In this document: positions 63,924-64,000 of the stretch, piece by piece
How positions within the stretch are numbered: the first letter of the stretch is position 1
How the letters are laid out: the number at the start of each line of letters is the position of its first letter
From: Calliopsis andreniformis
Taxonomy: Eukaryota > Arthropoda > Insecta > Hymenoptera > Andrenidae
DNA: 64,000 bases
Assembly: GCF_051401765.1 (NCBI RefSeq)
Contig: NW_027480464.1
Coordinates: forward strand, 1,116,001 to 1,180,000
Direction: 5' to 3'
Position numbers and translations under genes: made by a program
Notes under the pieces: model-generated
The model's input: the letters and a program-made list of their open reading frames with translations, nothing else
Database searches by the model: none
Told to the model about the DNA's origin: nothing

Positions 63924-64000
63924 TCAACAATCAGTTGTCAATCCTCAATCCTCAATAGAATATCCTCAATTCACAGGTTTCAATACTCAATACTCAACCT
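63924..64000 (+). repeat. Landmark module 43, type C, cut by the window end
   Basis: The first 77 bases of a C module (through TCAACCT) are present and the rest lies outside the window. It matches module 35 at offset 9,693 bp. Confidence 0.88.

Larger units (their letters stand above)
1..64000 (+). repeat. Heptamer satellite array, consensus TCAATCC
   Basis: Every part of the window reads as head-to-tail copies of TCAATCC or close variants (TCAATCT, TCAATAC, TCAGTCC, TCAACCC, TCAATTC, GCAATCC and others). The + strand is rich in C, A and T and almost free of G, which appears only in variant units, so strand asymmetry is extreme. No inverted copy and no non-repeat stretch was seen. The array is cut by both window ends. 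Three successive units make seven codons that read Ser-Ile-Leu-Asn-Pro-Gln-Ser in every forward frame, which explains the long forward open frames. In the reverse direction the same units give a TGA every 21 bases. The best reading is non-coding satellite DNA, probably from a eukaryotic nuclear genome. No telomeric, centromeric or other role can be assigned from sequence alone. Confidence 0.97.
41865..64000 (+). repeat. Array domain 2 (A2, B' and C modules)
   Basis: This right domain holds 20 landmark modules: five A2, three B' and twelve C. C carries ACAGGTT and GAAATCT and is absent to the left of 43 kb. Spacing is characteristic: A2 to the next B' or C is 1,000 or 1,007 bp, B' to C is 518 or 503 bp, and C to C is often 1,286 bp. 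The AGGCCT mark with its 210-bp duplication is also found only here. The domain continues past the window end. Confidence 0.82.
59643..64000 (+). repeat. 9,693-bp-offset duplication, copy 2 (runs past the window end)
   Basis: Partner of 49950-54307, still matching at the last base. Visible differences include TCAAGAG for TCAATAG at 61070 and CTCATTACCC preceded by AATC rather than AATA near 60845. Confidence 0.9.

Noticed and set aside
1..64000. Telomere repeat
   Set aside because: The - strand unit TTGAGGA differs from plant-type TTTAGGG at two of seven positions and lacks GGG. The unit variation and kilobase-scale structure also do not fit terminal telomeric DNA.
1..64000. CRISPR array
   Set aside because: There are no unique spacers. 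The conserved 140-bp modules are separated by the same heptamers, not by distinct sequences of uniform length.
1..64000. Cyanobacterial-type short heptameric repeats (STRR) or another bacterial origin
   Set aside because: Heptamer repeats occur in bacteria, but as far as I know as short intergenic tracts. A gene-free stretch above 64 kb with nested higher-order repeats fits a eukaryotic satellite better. It cannot be formally excluded from this window.
1..64000. Pure assembly or simulation artefact
   Set aside because: Private substitutions, hexamer register marks and overlapping duplications of different ages form a consistent history that an assembler loop would not create. Individual near-identical copies, such as the 4.82-kb pair, could still be mis-assembled.
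1..64000. Triplex-forming (H-DNA) tract
   Set aside because: The + strand is pyrimidine-rich but each heptamer has two adenines, so no long homopyrimidine run exists.
1..64000. Canonical three-layer G-quadruplexes
   Set aside because: The - strand repeats carry GG, not GGG, so only the weaker two-layer form is possible.

Overview
The whole window is one uninterrupted tandem-repeat (satellite) array. It is built from a 7-base unit, TCAATCC on the + strand (GGATTGA on the - strand), and its one-, two- and three-base variants. All units point the same way. I see no conventional gene, RNA gene, mobile element, CRISPR array or unique flanking DNA. The array runs off both ends, so its true size is above 64 kb. 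The many open frames of Ser-Ile-Leu-Asn-Pro-Gln-Ser type on the + strand are a by-product of a G-poor, stop-poor 7-mer. Because 7 is not a multiple of 3, all three forward frames read the same heptapeptide, while the - strand meets TGA every 21 bases.

Above the 7-mer there are at least three levels of order. (1) A conserved module of exactly 20 diverged heptamers (140 bp), present 43 times (the last cut by the window end), in three subfamilies that I name A (18 copies), B (13) and C (12). (2) Blocks of about 0.2-1 kb that carry these modules at near-constant spacing: A to B is 936 bp in most of the left part, and A to the next module is 1,000 or 1,007 bp on the right. (3) Multi-kilobase segmental copies: a block of about 3.2-4.4 kb repeated five times between 15.5 and 33.7 kb, a near-identical 4.82 kb tandem pair at 41.9-51.5 kb, and a copy at offset 9,693 bp of at least 4.35 kb that reaches the window end. 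Most length differences between copies are multiples of 7, as expected for slippage or unequal exchange in register. The other phase changes trace to 6-base units (TCGTCC, TCATCC) and two single-base changes.

Layout: 1-40.9 kb is domain 1 (modules A and B, no C). 40.9-41.9 kb is a transition with rare variants seen nowhere else in the window. 41.9-64 kb is domain 2 (modules A2, B' and C). B' looks like a join of an A/C-like left end and a B right part.

Organism: the window cannot name it. An array this long, with nested higher-order repeats and no genes, is what eukaryotic heterochromatin (pericentromere, subtelomere, sex or B chromosome) looks like. Short heptameric repeats also occur in bacteria, but I know of none on this scale. 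This placement is inference. Block boundaries are approximate because they fall in near-consensus heptamers. Landmark positions and offsets were read directly from the sequence.
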